Of a stretch of 12,593 nt of DNA, positions 1 to 6,584 are shown one piece after another. A program made the position numbers and the translations under genes. The notes below the pieces were generated by a model that saw nothing but the letters and a program-made list of their open reading frames with translations, ran no database searches and was not told the DNA's origin. Source of the DNA: Bacillota bacterium (lineage in GTDB: Bacteria; Bacillota; Clostridia; Oscillospirales; Ruminococcaceae); NCBI GenBank assembly GCA_029550985.1, contig JAKPGH010000133.1:1-12593 (forward strand), given 5' to 3'. Every line of letters starts with the position of its first letter. The stretch's first letter is position 1.

Positions 1-223
1 TGTGGCCCAGAAGATTGTCGAAGTGGCCGACGAAGCGGGCATCGCCATCTATCACGACGACACCGCCGCCACCCTGCTTTCCGGGCTGAAGCTGGGGCAG
101 GAGGTGCCTCCTGAGTTGTATCAAATGGTGGTGGATGTGTATTTGGCGATACTCACCGCCTCCCAGTCCATCAAACCGCCATTGGAATCATTAAAAGACA
201 GGCAACAAACCATTCAACCGTGA
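1..223 (+). CDS. FlhB C-terminal-domain-like protein (3' part)
   Basis: The gene runs in from before the window; codons are in phase with position 2 and it stops at TGA 221-223. The visible 73 residues match the cytoplasmic C-terminal domain of FlhB/YscU-type export switch proteins: the AQKIVEVADEAGI helix, then IAIYHDDTAATLLSGL, then the GQEVPPELYQMVVDVYLAIL block. Stand-alone proteins of about 90-100 residues with only this domain (YlqH-type) are known in Firmicutes, and they normally start about 25 residues earlier with the region around the NPTH-equivalent. The GTG at position 2 is therefore probably an internal valine, not the start. The role is inferred to be accessory to flagellar export. 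cheW follows 22 nt later, which fits a motility context. A full-length flhB extending upstream cannot be excluded from this fragment. Confidence 0.8.
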   Translation, partial: VAQKIVEVADEAGIAIYHDDTAATLLSGLKLGQEVPPELYQMVVDVYLAILTASQSIKPPLESLKDRQQTIQP

Positions 224-245
224 AATATACAAAGGAGGACTATTC

Positions 246-752
246 ATGAGCAACTTAAGTTCTGGCATCCAACAGCTGCTGTACACCGATGATGCCGGCG
301 TCGATGTGGCAAACAAGTACCTGACCTTTGTGGTGGAAAATCAGATCTACGGGCTTTCCATCCAAAATGTCAACGGTATCATTCAAATGCAGGAAATCAC
401 CCCCGTTCCCGAACTGCCTCCCCATGTCAAGGGGGTTATCAACATGCGGGGAATCGTGGTGCCCATCATCGACGTCAACCTGCGGTTCGGCAAGGCGGAA
501 CAGACCTATAACGAGCGTACCTGCATCATTATTTTGGAGACGGAGCAGGGCTATGTAGGCATTATCGTTGACGCGGTGAGAGAGGTGATGGAGATTCCTC
601 CCGAGAACATTTCTCCCCGCCCCGCTTTGGGAACTCAAAACGCCAGTTACATCAACGGCATTGGCAGAGTGGGAGAGAAGATTGTGCTGCTGCTGGATTC
701 CAAGCTGCTGGTGGGTCAGGAAATGGCCGCTTACGGCGATAAGCTTCCCTGA
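246..752 (+). CDS. cheW: CheW chemotaxis coupling protein
   Basis: The 168-residue product is a single CheW domain (about residues 22-160). This cytoplasmic adaptor links chemoreceptors to the histidine kinase CheA. Family landmarks are the opening YLTFVVENQIYGLSIQNV strand pair, ITPVPELPPHVKGVINMRG, VPIIDVNLRFG, and the closing segment INGIGRVGEKIVLLLDSKLL. The length is usual for CheW, with a 20-residue N-terminal extension. The start is set by a strong AAAGGAGGA site about 6 nt before ATG 246. The gene lies 22 nt after the FlhB-C-like gene and is probably cotranscribed with it. No hairpin terminator was seen after the TGA; only AT-rich DNA (753-796) precedes the next promoter. Receptor, CheA and CheY genes are not in the window. 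Confidence 0.96.
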   Translation: MSNLSSGIQQLLYTDDAGVDVANKYLTFVVENQIYGLSIQNVNGIIQMQEITPVPELPPHVKGVINMRGIVVPIIDVNLRFGKAEQTYNERTCIIILETEQGYVGIIVDAVREVMEIPPENISPRPALGTQNASYINGIGRVGEKIVLLLDSKLLVGQEMAAYGDKLP

Positions 753-796
753 TTTTTATCGATGTATTTTTAATAGTAATTTTTGGAATTTTATAC

Positions 797-825
797 TTGA
801 CAAATGCATGGTGCCATGTTAGAAT
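797..825 (+). promoter_or_regulatory. Sigma-A promoter of the T-box leader
   Basis: A perfect -35 box TTGACA (797-802) is followed after exactly 17 nt by TAGAAT (820-825), one mismatch from TATAAT. Transcription would start near 832, just before the T-box leader. The spacer contains a short ATGG-TG-CCAT inverted repeat (809-818) of unknown significance. Confidence 0.85.
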
Positions 826-831
826 CTGGAG

Positions 832-1130
832 CAAGATACATATAGGTCAATGCGTTGATGGGGAATAGTACCCCGTACAAGAACCTCACAGAGAGCCGCG
901 GTTGCTGGGATGCGGTAGGTTCGAGGCGGAAGAACTCACCCCTGAGCAGCCGAGCTGAATCGACAGTAGGCGAGGACGGATTTCCCCACCGATACAAGGG
1001 GAGCACGTTGATGTGGCGTTGGAGCCGAAGACGTGGCAGAGTGGGCACGGTAACGTGTCAATGGAAGTGGTACCGCGGAAGTGTTGCAGCTTTCGTCTTC
1101 CTTGGGGAAGACGAAAGCTGTTTTTGTCTT
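832..1130 (+). ncRNA. T-box riboswitch leader with antiterminator/terminator
   Basis: This is a tRNA-sensing leader RNA. In order it shows a GATG kink-turn-like motif (857-860), AGTA of the specifier loop (867-870), the AGAGAG AG-bulge (889-894), an apical distal loop GCTGGGA (904-910) closed by CCGC/GCGG and AACCT/AGGTT helices, and GAACTCACCCCTGAGC (932-947). After these come the GAA that precedes the specifier (957-959), AGTAGG (965-970), and a stem III candidate CACGTT/AACGTG (1004-1009/1052-1057). The T-box itself, TGGAAGTGGTACCGCGG, is at 1062-1078. A 14-bp perfect terminator hairpin and T-run follow (1087-1125). GGAAG in the T-box can instead pair with CTTCC at 1097-1101 to form the antiterminator. 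Uncharged cognate tRNA would stabilise the antiterminator and switch on the acyl-CoA synthetase gene. The specifier reads TCG (Ser) or ATC (Ile) depending on register. Confidence 0.93.
1087..1125 (+). terminator. T-box-controlled intrinsic terminator
   Basis: The arms 1087-1100 and 1107-1120 are perfectly complementary (14 bp) around a CTTGGG loop and are followed by TTTTT. The 5' arm overlaps the partner of the antiterminator, so this terminator is conditional. Confidence 0.93.
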
Positions 1131-1173
1131 CCCCCAAAATGCAAATCACACATTTGTATCGAGGAGGAGCGCT

Positions 1174-2874
1174 ATGACTACCACACCGATTACCAAGCCG
1201 TTTTTGGAAGTGACCTTTGGCAAGTTGCTGGAAGATGTTGCGGCCCGTTTTCCCGACCGGTTGGCGGTTAAGTACATCGACCGGGACTATCAGCGCACCT
1301 GGAAAGAGTTTAACGAGGAAGTCGACAAATTTGCAAAGGGCTTTATCAAAATGGGGGTCAAAAAGGGAGACAAGGTTGCCATCTGGGCCACCAACGTCCC
1401 CGAATGGCTCATCACCCTGTTTGCCACCGCCAAAATTGGCGCGGTGTTAGTGACGGTCAACACCAATTACAAGATGTTCGAGCTCCAGTATCTCCTCAAG
1501 CAAAGCGACACCAAAGTGCTGGTGATGACCCAGGGCTTTAAAGATGTGGATTACGTGGAGACGGTCTACAAGCTGCTCCCCGATTTGGTCAACTACTATC
1601 CCGGAACCTACCACAACAACGATTACCCCTGCCTCCAGTCCATCGTATACATTGGCGACCGCAAAACCCCCAAGGGAATGTTCTCCTGGGAGCAGGTGGA
1701 GGAGATGGGCCGGGTCATTTCCGACCAGCAGCTGAAGATGGTGGGGGACAGCCTCCATCATCACGACGTCATCAACATGCAGTACACCTCCGGCACCACA
1801 GGGTTCCCCAAGGGCGTCATGCTCACCCACTACAACATCGTCAACAACGGCATGTGCATCGGCGACCGGATGAAGTTCACCGAGGAAGATAAGCTGTGCA
1901 TCCCCGTTCCCTTCTTCCACTGCTTTGGACTGGTGCTGTCCATCATGGTCTGCGTCACCCACGGCAGCACCATGGTGCCTTTGGAATACTACAACCCCAT
2001 CAAGCTGATGCAGGCCTGTCAGAACGAGGAGTGCACCGCCGTCCACGGAGTACCCACCATGTTTATCGCCGTCTTTGAGCACCCCGATTTCCCCAAGTAC
2101 AAGTTCCCCAAACTGCGAACCGGCATCATGGCCGGCTCCCACTGTCCCGCCAAGGTGATGGAGCTGGTCATCGAAAAGATGGGCATGAAGGACATTACCA
2201 TCGTCTTTGGGCAGACCGAATCCTCCCCCGGCTGCACCCAAACCACCGTCGACGACGATTTCGACACCAAGGTCAACACCGTAGGCCGAGCCTTGCCGGG
2301 CGTGGAGTGCAAAATCGTCAACATCGAGACGGGAGAGGAAATCGGGCCCGGGCAGGGCGAAGGCGAATTCTGCGCCCGGGGCTACAACGTCATGAAGGGG
2401 TACTACAAGATGGAGGAAGCCACCCGTCAGGCCATTGACGAGGACGGATGGCTCCATACCGGGGACCTGGCCACGGTGGACGAAAAGGGCAACTACCGCA
2501 TCACCGGCCGCATCAAGGACATGATTATCCGCGGAGGCGAAAACATCTACCCCAAGGAAATCGAAGAGCTGCTCTACCGTCACCCCAAGGTAAAGGATGT
2601 TCAGGTCATCGGAGTGCCCAGCAAAATTTACGGCGAGGAGATTATGGCCTGCATCAAGCTGCGGGATTTTGTCACCGAGTGCACCGCCGAGGAAATCAAG
2701 GATTTTGTGCGGGAACATATGGCCCGCCACAAGGTGCCCAGCTATGTGGAGTTTATGGATCAGTTCCCCATGACGGCCAGCGGCAAAATTCAAAAATACA
2801 AGCTGCGGGAGTGGGCCGCACAACTCTTGGCCAAACGGGAAAAGGAGCAAAATCAAAGCGGAAAAATCGCTTGA
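1174..2874 (+). CDS. AMP-forming acyl-CoA synthetase (FadD-like)
   Basis: The 566-residue product belongs to the ANL adenylating superfamily. Such enzymes activate a carboxylic acid with ATP to an acyl-AMP and then transfer it to CoA. The P-loop-like motif YTSGTTGFPKG is at residues 204-214. GWLHTGDLA (425-433) carries the ribose-binding Asp431, the GRIKDMIIRGGENIYPKEIE hinge and A8 region follows, and the adenylation Lys538 lies in SGKIQKYK. Length and motifs fit the medium/long-chain FACL-like group; the acid substrate cannot be read from sequence. ATG 1174 is chosen for its GAGGAGGAG site (1161-1169); the frame is open further upstream, but that part is leader RNA. The gene is monocistronic, with a T-box before it and a terminator after it. 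Control by tRNA charging is unusual for this family and suggests a substrate linked to amino-acid catabolism (inference). Confidence 0.93.
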   Translation: MTTTPITKPFLEVTFGKLLEDVAARFPDRLAVKYIDRDYQRTWKEFNEEVDKFAKGFIKMGVKKGDKVAIWATNVPEWLITLFATAKIGAVLVTVNTNYKMFELQYLLKQSDTKVLVMTQGFKDVDYVETVYKLLPDLVNYYPGTYHNNDYPCLQSIVYIGDRKTPKGMFSWEQVEEMGRVISDQQLKMVGDSLHHHDVINMQYTSGTTGFPKGVMLTHYNIVNNGMCIGDRMKFTEEDKLCIPVPFFHCFGLVLSIMVCVTHGSTMVPLEYYNPIKLMQACQNEECTAVHGVPTMFIAVFEHPDFPKYKFPKLRTGIMAGSHCPAKVMELVIEKMGMKDITIVFGQTESSPGCTQTTVDDDFDTKVNTVGRALPGVECKIVNIETGEEIGPGQGEGEFCARGYNVMKGYYKMEEATRQAIDEDGWLHTGDLATVDEKGNYRITGRIKDMIIRGGENIYPKEIEELLYRHPKVKDVQVIGVPSKIYGEEIMACIKLRDFVTECTAEEIKDFVREHMARHKVPSYVEFMDQFPMTASGKIQKYKLREWAAQLLAKREKEQNQSGKIA

Positions 2875-2907
2875 CATCCAACTGGCTTGTCCGCCTTTCT
2901 GATGATA

Positions 2908-2954
2908 GAAAACCACCTTCGGTTGTCAAATGGCGCCGAAGGTGGTTTTCTTTT
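2908..2954 (+). terminator. Intrinsic terminator after acyl-CoA synthetase gene
   Basis: A perfect 15-bp stem (2908-2922 with 2936-2950) and a 13-nt loop are followed by a short T-run. It closes the T-box transcription unit 33 nt after the stop codon. Confidence 0.9.
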
Positions 2955-3046
2955 GCATGCAAAGCGGATGCTGGCAATAGAACATCTAAGCGAATTTTTA
3001 TGGAATAATAAAAGAAATCTTCTTTTGTTTTTTTAACGACTAACCA

Positions 3047-3080
3047 TTGATTCTATTTGGTTCCTGTGGTACATTATATG
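3047..3080 (+). promoter_or_regulatory. Candidate promoter of the LacI-family gene
   Basis: TTGATT (3047-3052) and TACATT (3070-3075) are separated by 17 nt; an overlapping TTATAT (3074-3079) is an alternative -10. The site lies about 60 nt before the regulator's start and immediately before the operator-like palindrome, which supports the assignment. The match is moderate. Confidence 0.5.
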
Positions 3081-3086
3081 TACGGA

Positions 3087-3104
3087 ATCGGTTACGTAAT
3101 CGAT
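3087..3104 (+). promoter_or_regulatory. LacI-type operator candidate (18-bp near-palindrome)
   Basis: ATCGGTTACGTAATCGAT is symmetric about a central CG, with one mismatched pair (positions 3 in from each ATCG arm). A central CpG in an 18-bp palindrome is the usual form of a LacI/GalR-family site. It sits just downstream of the candidate -10, over the expected transcription start, which is a typical place for autorepression by the regulator encoded next. Confidence 0.6.
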
Positions 3105-3134
3105 AAAGATAAGAGGGGAATCAGAAGGAAGTTT

Positions 3135-4202
3135 ATGGGAAACAATCGGGTGACGCTAAAAGAAATAGCGGCAGAGCTCAATGTTTCGCGCACCACGGTA
3201 CACCGGGCCCTTCACGGCAAGGAGGGCATCAGCGAGGAACTCCGGCAGGCTATCCTGGCCCGGGCAGAGGAATTGGGGTATACCACCAATTACATCGCCT
3301 CCTCCTTAAAGCGTAAGACCAAGCGGCTGGCCGTGGTATTGCCTCAAAAAGAAGGTGTGGGACAATTTTACCACAAGTATTTTTGGGACGCCATCGAAAC
3401 TTTTTATCCCGAGGCCAGCAGCCTGAATGTGGAAATTGAAGCGTTTCCCTTTCAGGAAGATAAAAATCAGCAGGTCGCCATTTTGGACCAGCTTTTCAAC
3501 AACGGAAATATCGAGTACCACGGCATTTTGACCATGCCCACCAAAAACGACGAGGAGCTTCGCCAGGCGGTGAAGCGGTTTTCCTACAAAGATGTGCCGG
3601 TGGTGCTGGTGGACAGCGACCTGCCGGACAGCGGACGCCTGTGCTGTATTGCGCCCCACGACCGGCTGACCGGGCGTTTGGGAGCCGAAATCTTAACTTC
3701 CATCACCCACAAACCCGGAAAAGTATTAATTGCAAGCGGCAGCACCGCCCACGCGGCTCACATGAACAATTTGGAGGGATTTCGGGAATACTTAAGGGAG
3801 TCGGATTCCCCATTGGAACCGCTGGTGCTGCACAATTACGGCAACTACCAGAAGTGTTACCAGGAGTCGGTGGCTTTGCTGCGGTCCCATCCCGACATCG
3901 TGGCGTTTTATTCGGTGACCGCCCGCGACACCATCCCTCTTACCCAGGCGGTGATGGATTGCGGGCTGGCCGGCAAGCTGCGGGGCGTGGGCAGCGATTT
4001 GTTTCCCCAAAGCGCAGAGTTTCTCCGGCAGGGGGTCCTGCAGGCGCTGATTTACAAAAACGCATACGACAAGGGCCGCTTAGGGTTCGAAGTGCTGTTT
4101 TCCTACGTGGTGAAAAACATTGCGCCGGAAAGCGATAAGATGACGGTGCCCATCGGCGTGATTATGCAAAACAACCTGCCCTTTTTCCAGCAATTTATCT
4201 AA
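3135..4202 (+). CDS. LacI-family transcriptional regulator
   Basis: The 355-residue product has an N-terminal LacI helix-turn-helix (about residues 6-55: VTLKEIAAELNVSRTTVHRAL, then a hinge helix near IASSLKRKTKRLA). A periplasmic-binding-protein-like ligand domain fills the rest (about 60-350). Such proteins usually bind a sugar or sugar phosphate and release or change DNA binding. ATG 3135 is chosen because AGAAGGAAG lies just before it and the HTH begins six residues later; an in-frame ATG at 3057 would add an atypical basic N-terminal extension and overlap the promoter. The gene lies 72 nt before nagA-nagB on the same strand with no terminator between, so it most likely regulates amino-sugar use and itself. 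The ligand domain resembles the sugar-binding Peripla_BP group, but the effector cannot be named from sequence. Confidence 0.92.
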   Translation: MGNNRVTLKEIAAELNVSRTTVHRALHGKEGISEELRQAILARAEELGYTTNYIASSLKRKTKRLAVVLPQKEGVGQFYHKYFWDAIETFYPEASSLNVEIEAFPFQEDKNQQVAILDQLFNNGNIEYHGILTMPTKNDEELRQAVKRFSYKDVPVVLVDSDLPDSGRLCCIAPHDRLTGRLGAEILTSITHKPGKVLIASGSTAHAAHMNNLEGFREYLRESDSPLEPLVLHNYGNYQKCYQESVALLRSHPDIVAFYSVTARDTIPLTQAVMDCGLAGKLRGVGSDLFPQSAEFLRQGVLQALIYKNAYDKGRLGFEVLFSYVVKNIAPESDKMTVPIGVIMQNNLPFFQQFI

Positions 4203-4213
4203 CTGGCATTCCT

Positions 4214-4260
4214 CTTTGAGGCTTTGCGTTTCAAAGATGATAAATAAGACGTTTGAACGC
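4214..4260 (+). promoter_or_regulatory. Overlapping inverted repeats before nagA
   Basis: CTTTGAG (4214-4220) can pair with TTCAAAG (4230-4236). The same central segment, GCGTTTCAAA (4226-4235), can instead pair with TTTGAACGC (4252-4260), with one bulged T. The second hairpin ends 2 nt before the GGGGGTG ribosome binding site of nagA. No T-run follows, so this is not a terminator. Function is unknown; it could be an operator or a leader structure affecting nagA translation. Confidence 0.4.
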
Positions 4261-4274
4261 TAGGGGGTGTAAAG

Positions 4275-5450
4275 ATGAAAACGTTTATCAATGCTCGTGT
4301 ACTGCTGCCGGACGGAATCATTCGCCGCGGCTATCTGACCGAGGATAACGGCGTGATTCAGGCGGTGGGTCCCATGGCGGACGGCCAAAGTCTGCCGGGA
4401 GACATCATCGATTGCAATGGGATGTACCTTTCCCCGGGATTTATCGACCTGCACAGCCACGGCGGCGGCGGATACGACTATATGGACGGCGGATTGGAAG
4501 ATATTGTGGGCGCCGCCAGAATGCACCTGTCCCACGGTGCCACCAGCATACTGCCCACCACGTTGACCAGCAGCGATGAGGAACTGTTCCAGGTTATCGA
4601 TGTGTTTAAAGAAGCCCAGAAGATGACCGACAACATGCCTCATCTCCTGGGACTGCACCTGGAGGGGCCCTATTTTTCTCCCGCTGAAAAGGGAGCTCAG
4701 GACCCGCGGTATATCACTTCGCCCAAGCCGGAGCACTATAAAAAGATTGTGGAATACGCCGACGGCGCCATCAAGCGCTGGTCTGTGGCTCCCGAACTGC
4801 CCGGCGCGGTGGAGATGGCCCAGTGGCTGACCGAACGGGGCATTCTGGTGTCTGCTGCCCATACTTCCGCCACGTTTGACGATATGAAGGTGGCCTTCCA
4901 GCATGGCATTCGCCTGCTGACCCACTTCTATTCCGCCATGTCCACCATTGTCCGCAAAAACGGGTTCCGGGTTCTGGGCGTGGTGGAAAGCGGCTACCTG
5001 CTGGACGATATGTATATTGAGATTATCGCGGACGGCATGCACCTGCCGCCGGATTTGCTCAAGCTGATTCTCAAGTGCAAGGACCACGACAAGATTATTC
5101 TCTGCACCGACAGCATGCGGGCGGCCGGATTGCCGGACGGTCCTTCCATTCTGGGTTCCCGCAAAGGCGGCCAGGAAGTGATTTCGGAAGGCGGTATCGC
5201 TCTGATGCCCGACCGCACCTGCTTTGCCGGCAGTGTGGCCACCACCGACCGTCTGGTGCGGGTGATGGTGTACGAAGCCGGTTTGCCGGTTTGGGAAGCA
5301 GTGAAGATGATGAGCCTGACTCCGGCCAAACTGGTCGGATACGGCGACACCAAAGGTTCGTTGGAAGCAGGAAAGGATGCCGACCTGGTCCTGTTTGACG
5401 ATATGATTACCGTTCACTCAGTGTATGTGAAGGGAAATAAAATGCAATAG
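4275..5450 (+). CDS. nagA: N-acetylglucosamine-6-phosphate deacetylase
   Basis: The 391-residue product is a complete NagA of the amidohydrolase superfamily. It removes acetate from GlcNAc-6-P to give GlcN-6-P in the cytoplasm. The metal-site HxH is present (His60, His62 in PGFIDLHSHG), as are Glu130 (HLEGPY), His196 (SAAHTSA), His217 (THFYSAM, usually THLFNAM), the substrate-contacting DGMHL, and catalytic Asp279 (CTDSM). FAGSVAT near the C-terminus replaces the common LAGS. The ATG has a GGGGGTG site 6-7 nt upstream. The gene ends in TAG, with a second in-frame TAG one codon later. nagB starts 10 nt after the stop, so the two are translated from one message, downstream of the LacI-family regulator. 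Identity is secure; the LacI gene is its likely regulator (inference). Confidence 0.96.
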   Translation: MKTFINARVLLPDGIIRRGYLTEDNGVIQAVGPMADGQSLPGDIIDCNGMYLSPGFIDLHSHGGGGYDYMDGGLEDIVGAARMHLSHGATSILPTTLTSSDEELFQVIDVFKEAQKMTDNMPHLLGLHLEGPYFSPAEKGAQDPRYITSPKPEHYKKIVEYADGAIKRWSVAPELPGAVEMAQWLTERGILVSAAHTSATFDDMKVAFQHGIRLLTHFYSAMSTIVRKNGFRVLGVVESGYLLDDMYIEIIADGMHLPPDLLKLILKCKDHDKIILCTDSMRAAGLPDGPSILGSRKGGQEVISEGGIALMPDRTCFAGSVATTDRLVRVMVYEAGLPVWEAVKMMSLTPAKLVGYGDTKGSLEAGKDADLVLFDDMITVHSVYVKGNKMQ

Positions 5451-5460
5451 GAGTAGTGCT

Positions 5461-6201
5461 ATGAACTTCAATATTTCTGTTTCTCCCACCCCCCAGCAGC
5501 TGGGCCAAAAAGCTGCCGACAAAATTGCGGAGCTTCTGCGCAATGCTATTGCCAAGAAGGGTTCTGCCAGAATCATTCTCTCCACCGGCGCTTCTCAGTT
5601 TGAGACCATCGACGCCCTGGTCAAAGCCGACGTGGATTGGAGCAAGGTGGAGATGTTCCACCTGGACGAGTACGTGGCTCTGCCCGAAAGCCACATCGCC
5701 AGCTTCCGCAAGTACCTCAAGGAGCGCTTTGTCTCCAAGGTTTCCCTGAAGGCCGCCTACTTTGTCAACGGCGAAGGGGACGTGGAAGAGAATATCCGCG
5801 TTCTGACCGAGGAGCTGCGCCGCGCTCCCGTGGATGTTGGCGTCATCGGCATTGGCGAAAACGCCCACATTGCCTTTAACGACCCGCCCGCCGACTTTGA
5901 TACCGACGCCGCCTACAAAGTGGTGGATTTGGATCTGCGCTGCAAGCAGCAGCAGGTGCGGGAAGGCTGGTTTGCCACCGTGGATGATGTGCCCAAGCAG
6001 GCCATTACCATGTGCGTCAAGCAGATTCTTGCCTGCGAGCATATCGTCTCCTCCGTGCCTCATGCCGCCAAGGCGGAAGCGGTCCGCAACACGCTGACCT
6101 CCCCGGTGGACCCCATGATTCCCGCCACCATTCTCAAGACCCATCCCAACTGGAACCTGTTTATCGACGACGCATCGGCCTTGGGCCTGTTTGCGCTGTA
6201 A
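5461..6201 (+). CDS. nagB: Glucosamine-6-phosphate deaminase family protein, divergent
   Basis: The 246-residue product belongs to the NagB/6-phosphogluconolactonase fold family. The NagB role would be GlcN-6-P to fructose-6-P plus ammonia, completing the pathway begun by NagA. Seen are STGASQF (phosphate loop, residues 41-47, normally PTGSTP-like), HLDEYV with Asp69/Glu70 (E. coli Asp72 region), and GIGENAHIAFNDPP (130-143) with His136. In canonical NagB the last motif reads DGHIAFNEP, so the equivalents of the catalytic Asp141 and Glu148 are Asn134 and Asp141 here. This GEN-H-AFNDPP form occurs in a separate group of proteins usually annotated as deaminases. Position directly after nagA supports the deaminase role, but activity on a related aminosugar phosphate is possible. 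The RBS overlaps the nagA stop. Confidence 0.85.
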   Translation: MNFNISVSPTPQQLGQKAADKIAELLRNAIAKKGSARIILSTGASQFETIDALVKADVDWSKVEMFHLDEYVALPESHIASFRKYLKERFVSKVSLKAAYFVNGEGDVEENIRVLTEELRRAPVDVGVIGIGENAHIAFNDPPADFDTDAAYKVVDLDLRCKQQQVREGWFATVDDVPKQAITMCVKQILACEHIVSSVPHAAKAEAVRNTLTSPVDPMIPATILKTHPNWNLFIDDASALGLFAL

Positions 6202-6230
6202 TTCACCCCATAGCGTTTATCCTATCAAAG

Positions 6231-6270
6231 AAGCGAGGAATCGGCTGGTCCGATTCCTCGCTTTTGCTTT
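6231..6270 (+). terminator. Intrinsic terminator after nagB
   Basis: A 14-bp perfect stem (6231-6244 with 6250-6263) has a CTGGT loop and is followed by a T-rich tail (TTGCTTTT). It ends the regulator-nagA-nagB unit. Confidence 0.92.
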
Positions 6271-6519
6271 TGATATCATTTTCAGATAGTTTGCCGGGAA
6301 TACTAAAAAACAGGTGCAATCGCTAGAGGCAGGTGATTTCCTTGACAGCGGCGCTTGTGACTTATCTCCAAAACTTTGTCATGTCCTTTTTGTTTTCAAT
6401 ATGATAGAAAACGATTCTGCCCGTTTATTTCTTTCATCCATCCCAATTTTTGCTGGCGAACAAGAAAGCTCTTTGTCACAGCTTTAAGCGCAGCCGCTAA
6501 AAATTCCCAGTTTCTCCTG
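6271..6519. other. Non-coding gap before sigG
   Basis: This AT-rich stretch between the nagB terminator and the sigG promoter region has no ORF with a ribosome binding site. It holds a TTGACA at 6342-6347 without a usable -10 box and two copies of CTTTGTCA (6374-6381 and 6471-6478). No structured RNA was recognised. Confidence 0.5.
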
Positions 6520-6550
6520 TGAATCAGCCAATTCCTCCAGGCCAATACTG
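6520..6550 (+). promoter_or_regulatory. Candidate SigF/SigG-type promoter of sigG
   Basis: TGAATC (6520-6525) resembles the -35 of forespore promoters (TGAATA), and AATACTG (6544-6550) matches five of seven bases of CATACTA, with an 18-nt spacer. The start of transcription would be near 6557, about 28 nt before the sigG ATG. In Bacillus and Clostridia sigG is forespore-expressed and autoregulated, so such a site is expected, but the match is incomplete. Confidence 0.35.
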
Positions 6551-6584
6551 TCATCGAATAGATTGGTCATTGGGAGGAGTTAGC

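Noticed and set aside
2871..2900. TTGACA at the end of the acyl-CoA synthetase gene as a promoter
   Set aside because: No -10 box at suitable spacing; it would run straight into the terminator at 2908.
1447..2916. 489-codon open frame on the minus strand opposite the acyl-CoA synthetase
   Set aside because: It is a shadow of the strong codon bias of the plus-strand gene. It has no family motifs, its translation is rich in H, V, D and G in a low-complexity way, and the plus-strand gene carries all ANL motifs.
4224..4237. CcpA cre site before nagA
   Set aside because: The TTTGCGTTTCAAA segment does not fit the TGWAANCGNTNWCA spacing on either strand.
4260..5417. 385-codon minus-strand frame opposite nagA
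   Set aside because: It overlaps an unmistakable NagA with all metal ligands. The translation is compositionally odd and has no recognisable domain or ribosome binding site.
6342..6370. TTGACA as a sigma-A promoter for sigG
   Set aside because: No -10-like box lies 15-19 nt downstream, and the position is more than 200 nt from the gene.
6401..6487. 28-codon ORF in the gap before sigG
   Set aside because: It has no ribosome binding site, no recognisable composition or motif, and lies in AT-rich non-coding DNA.
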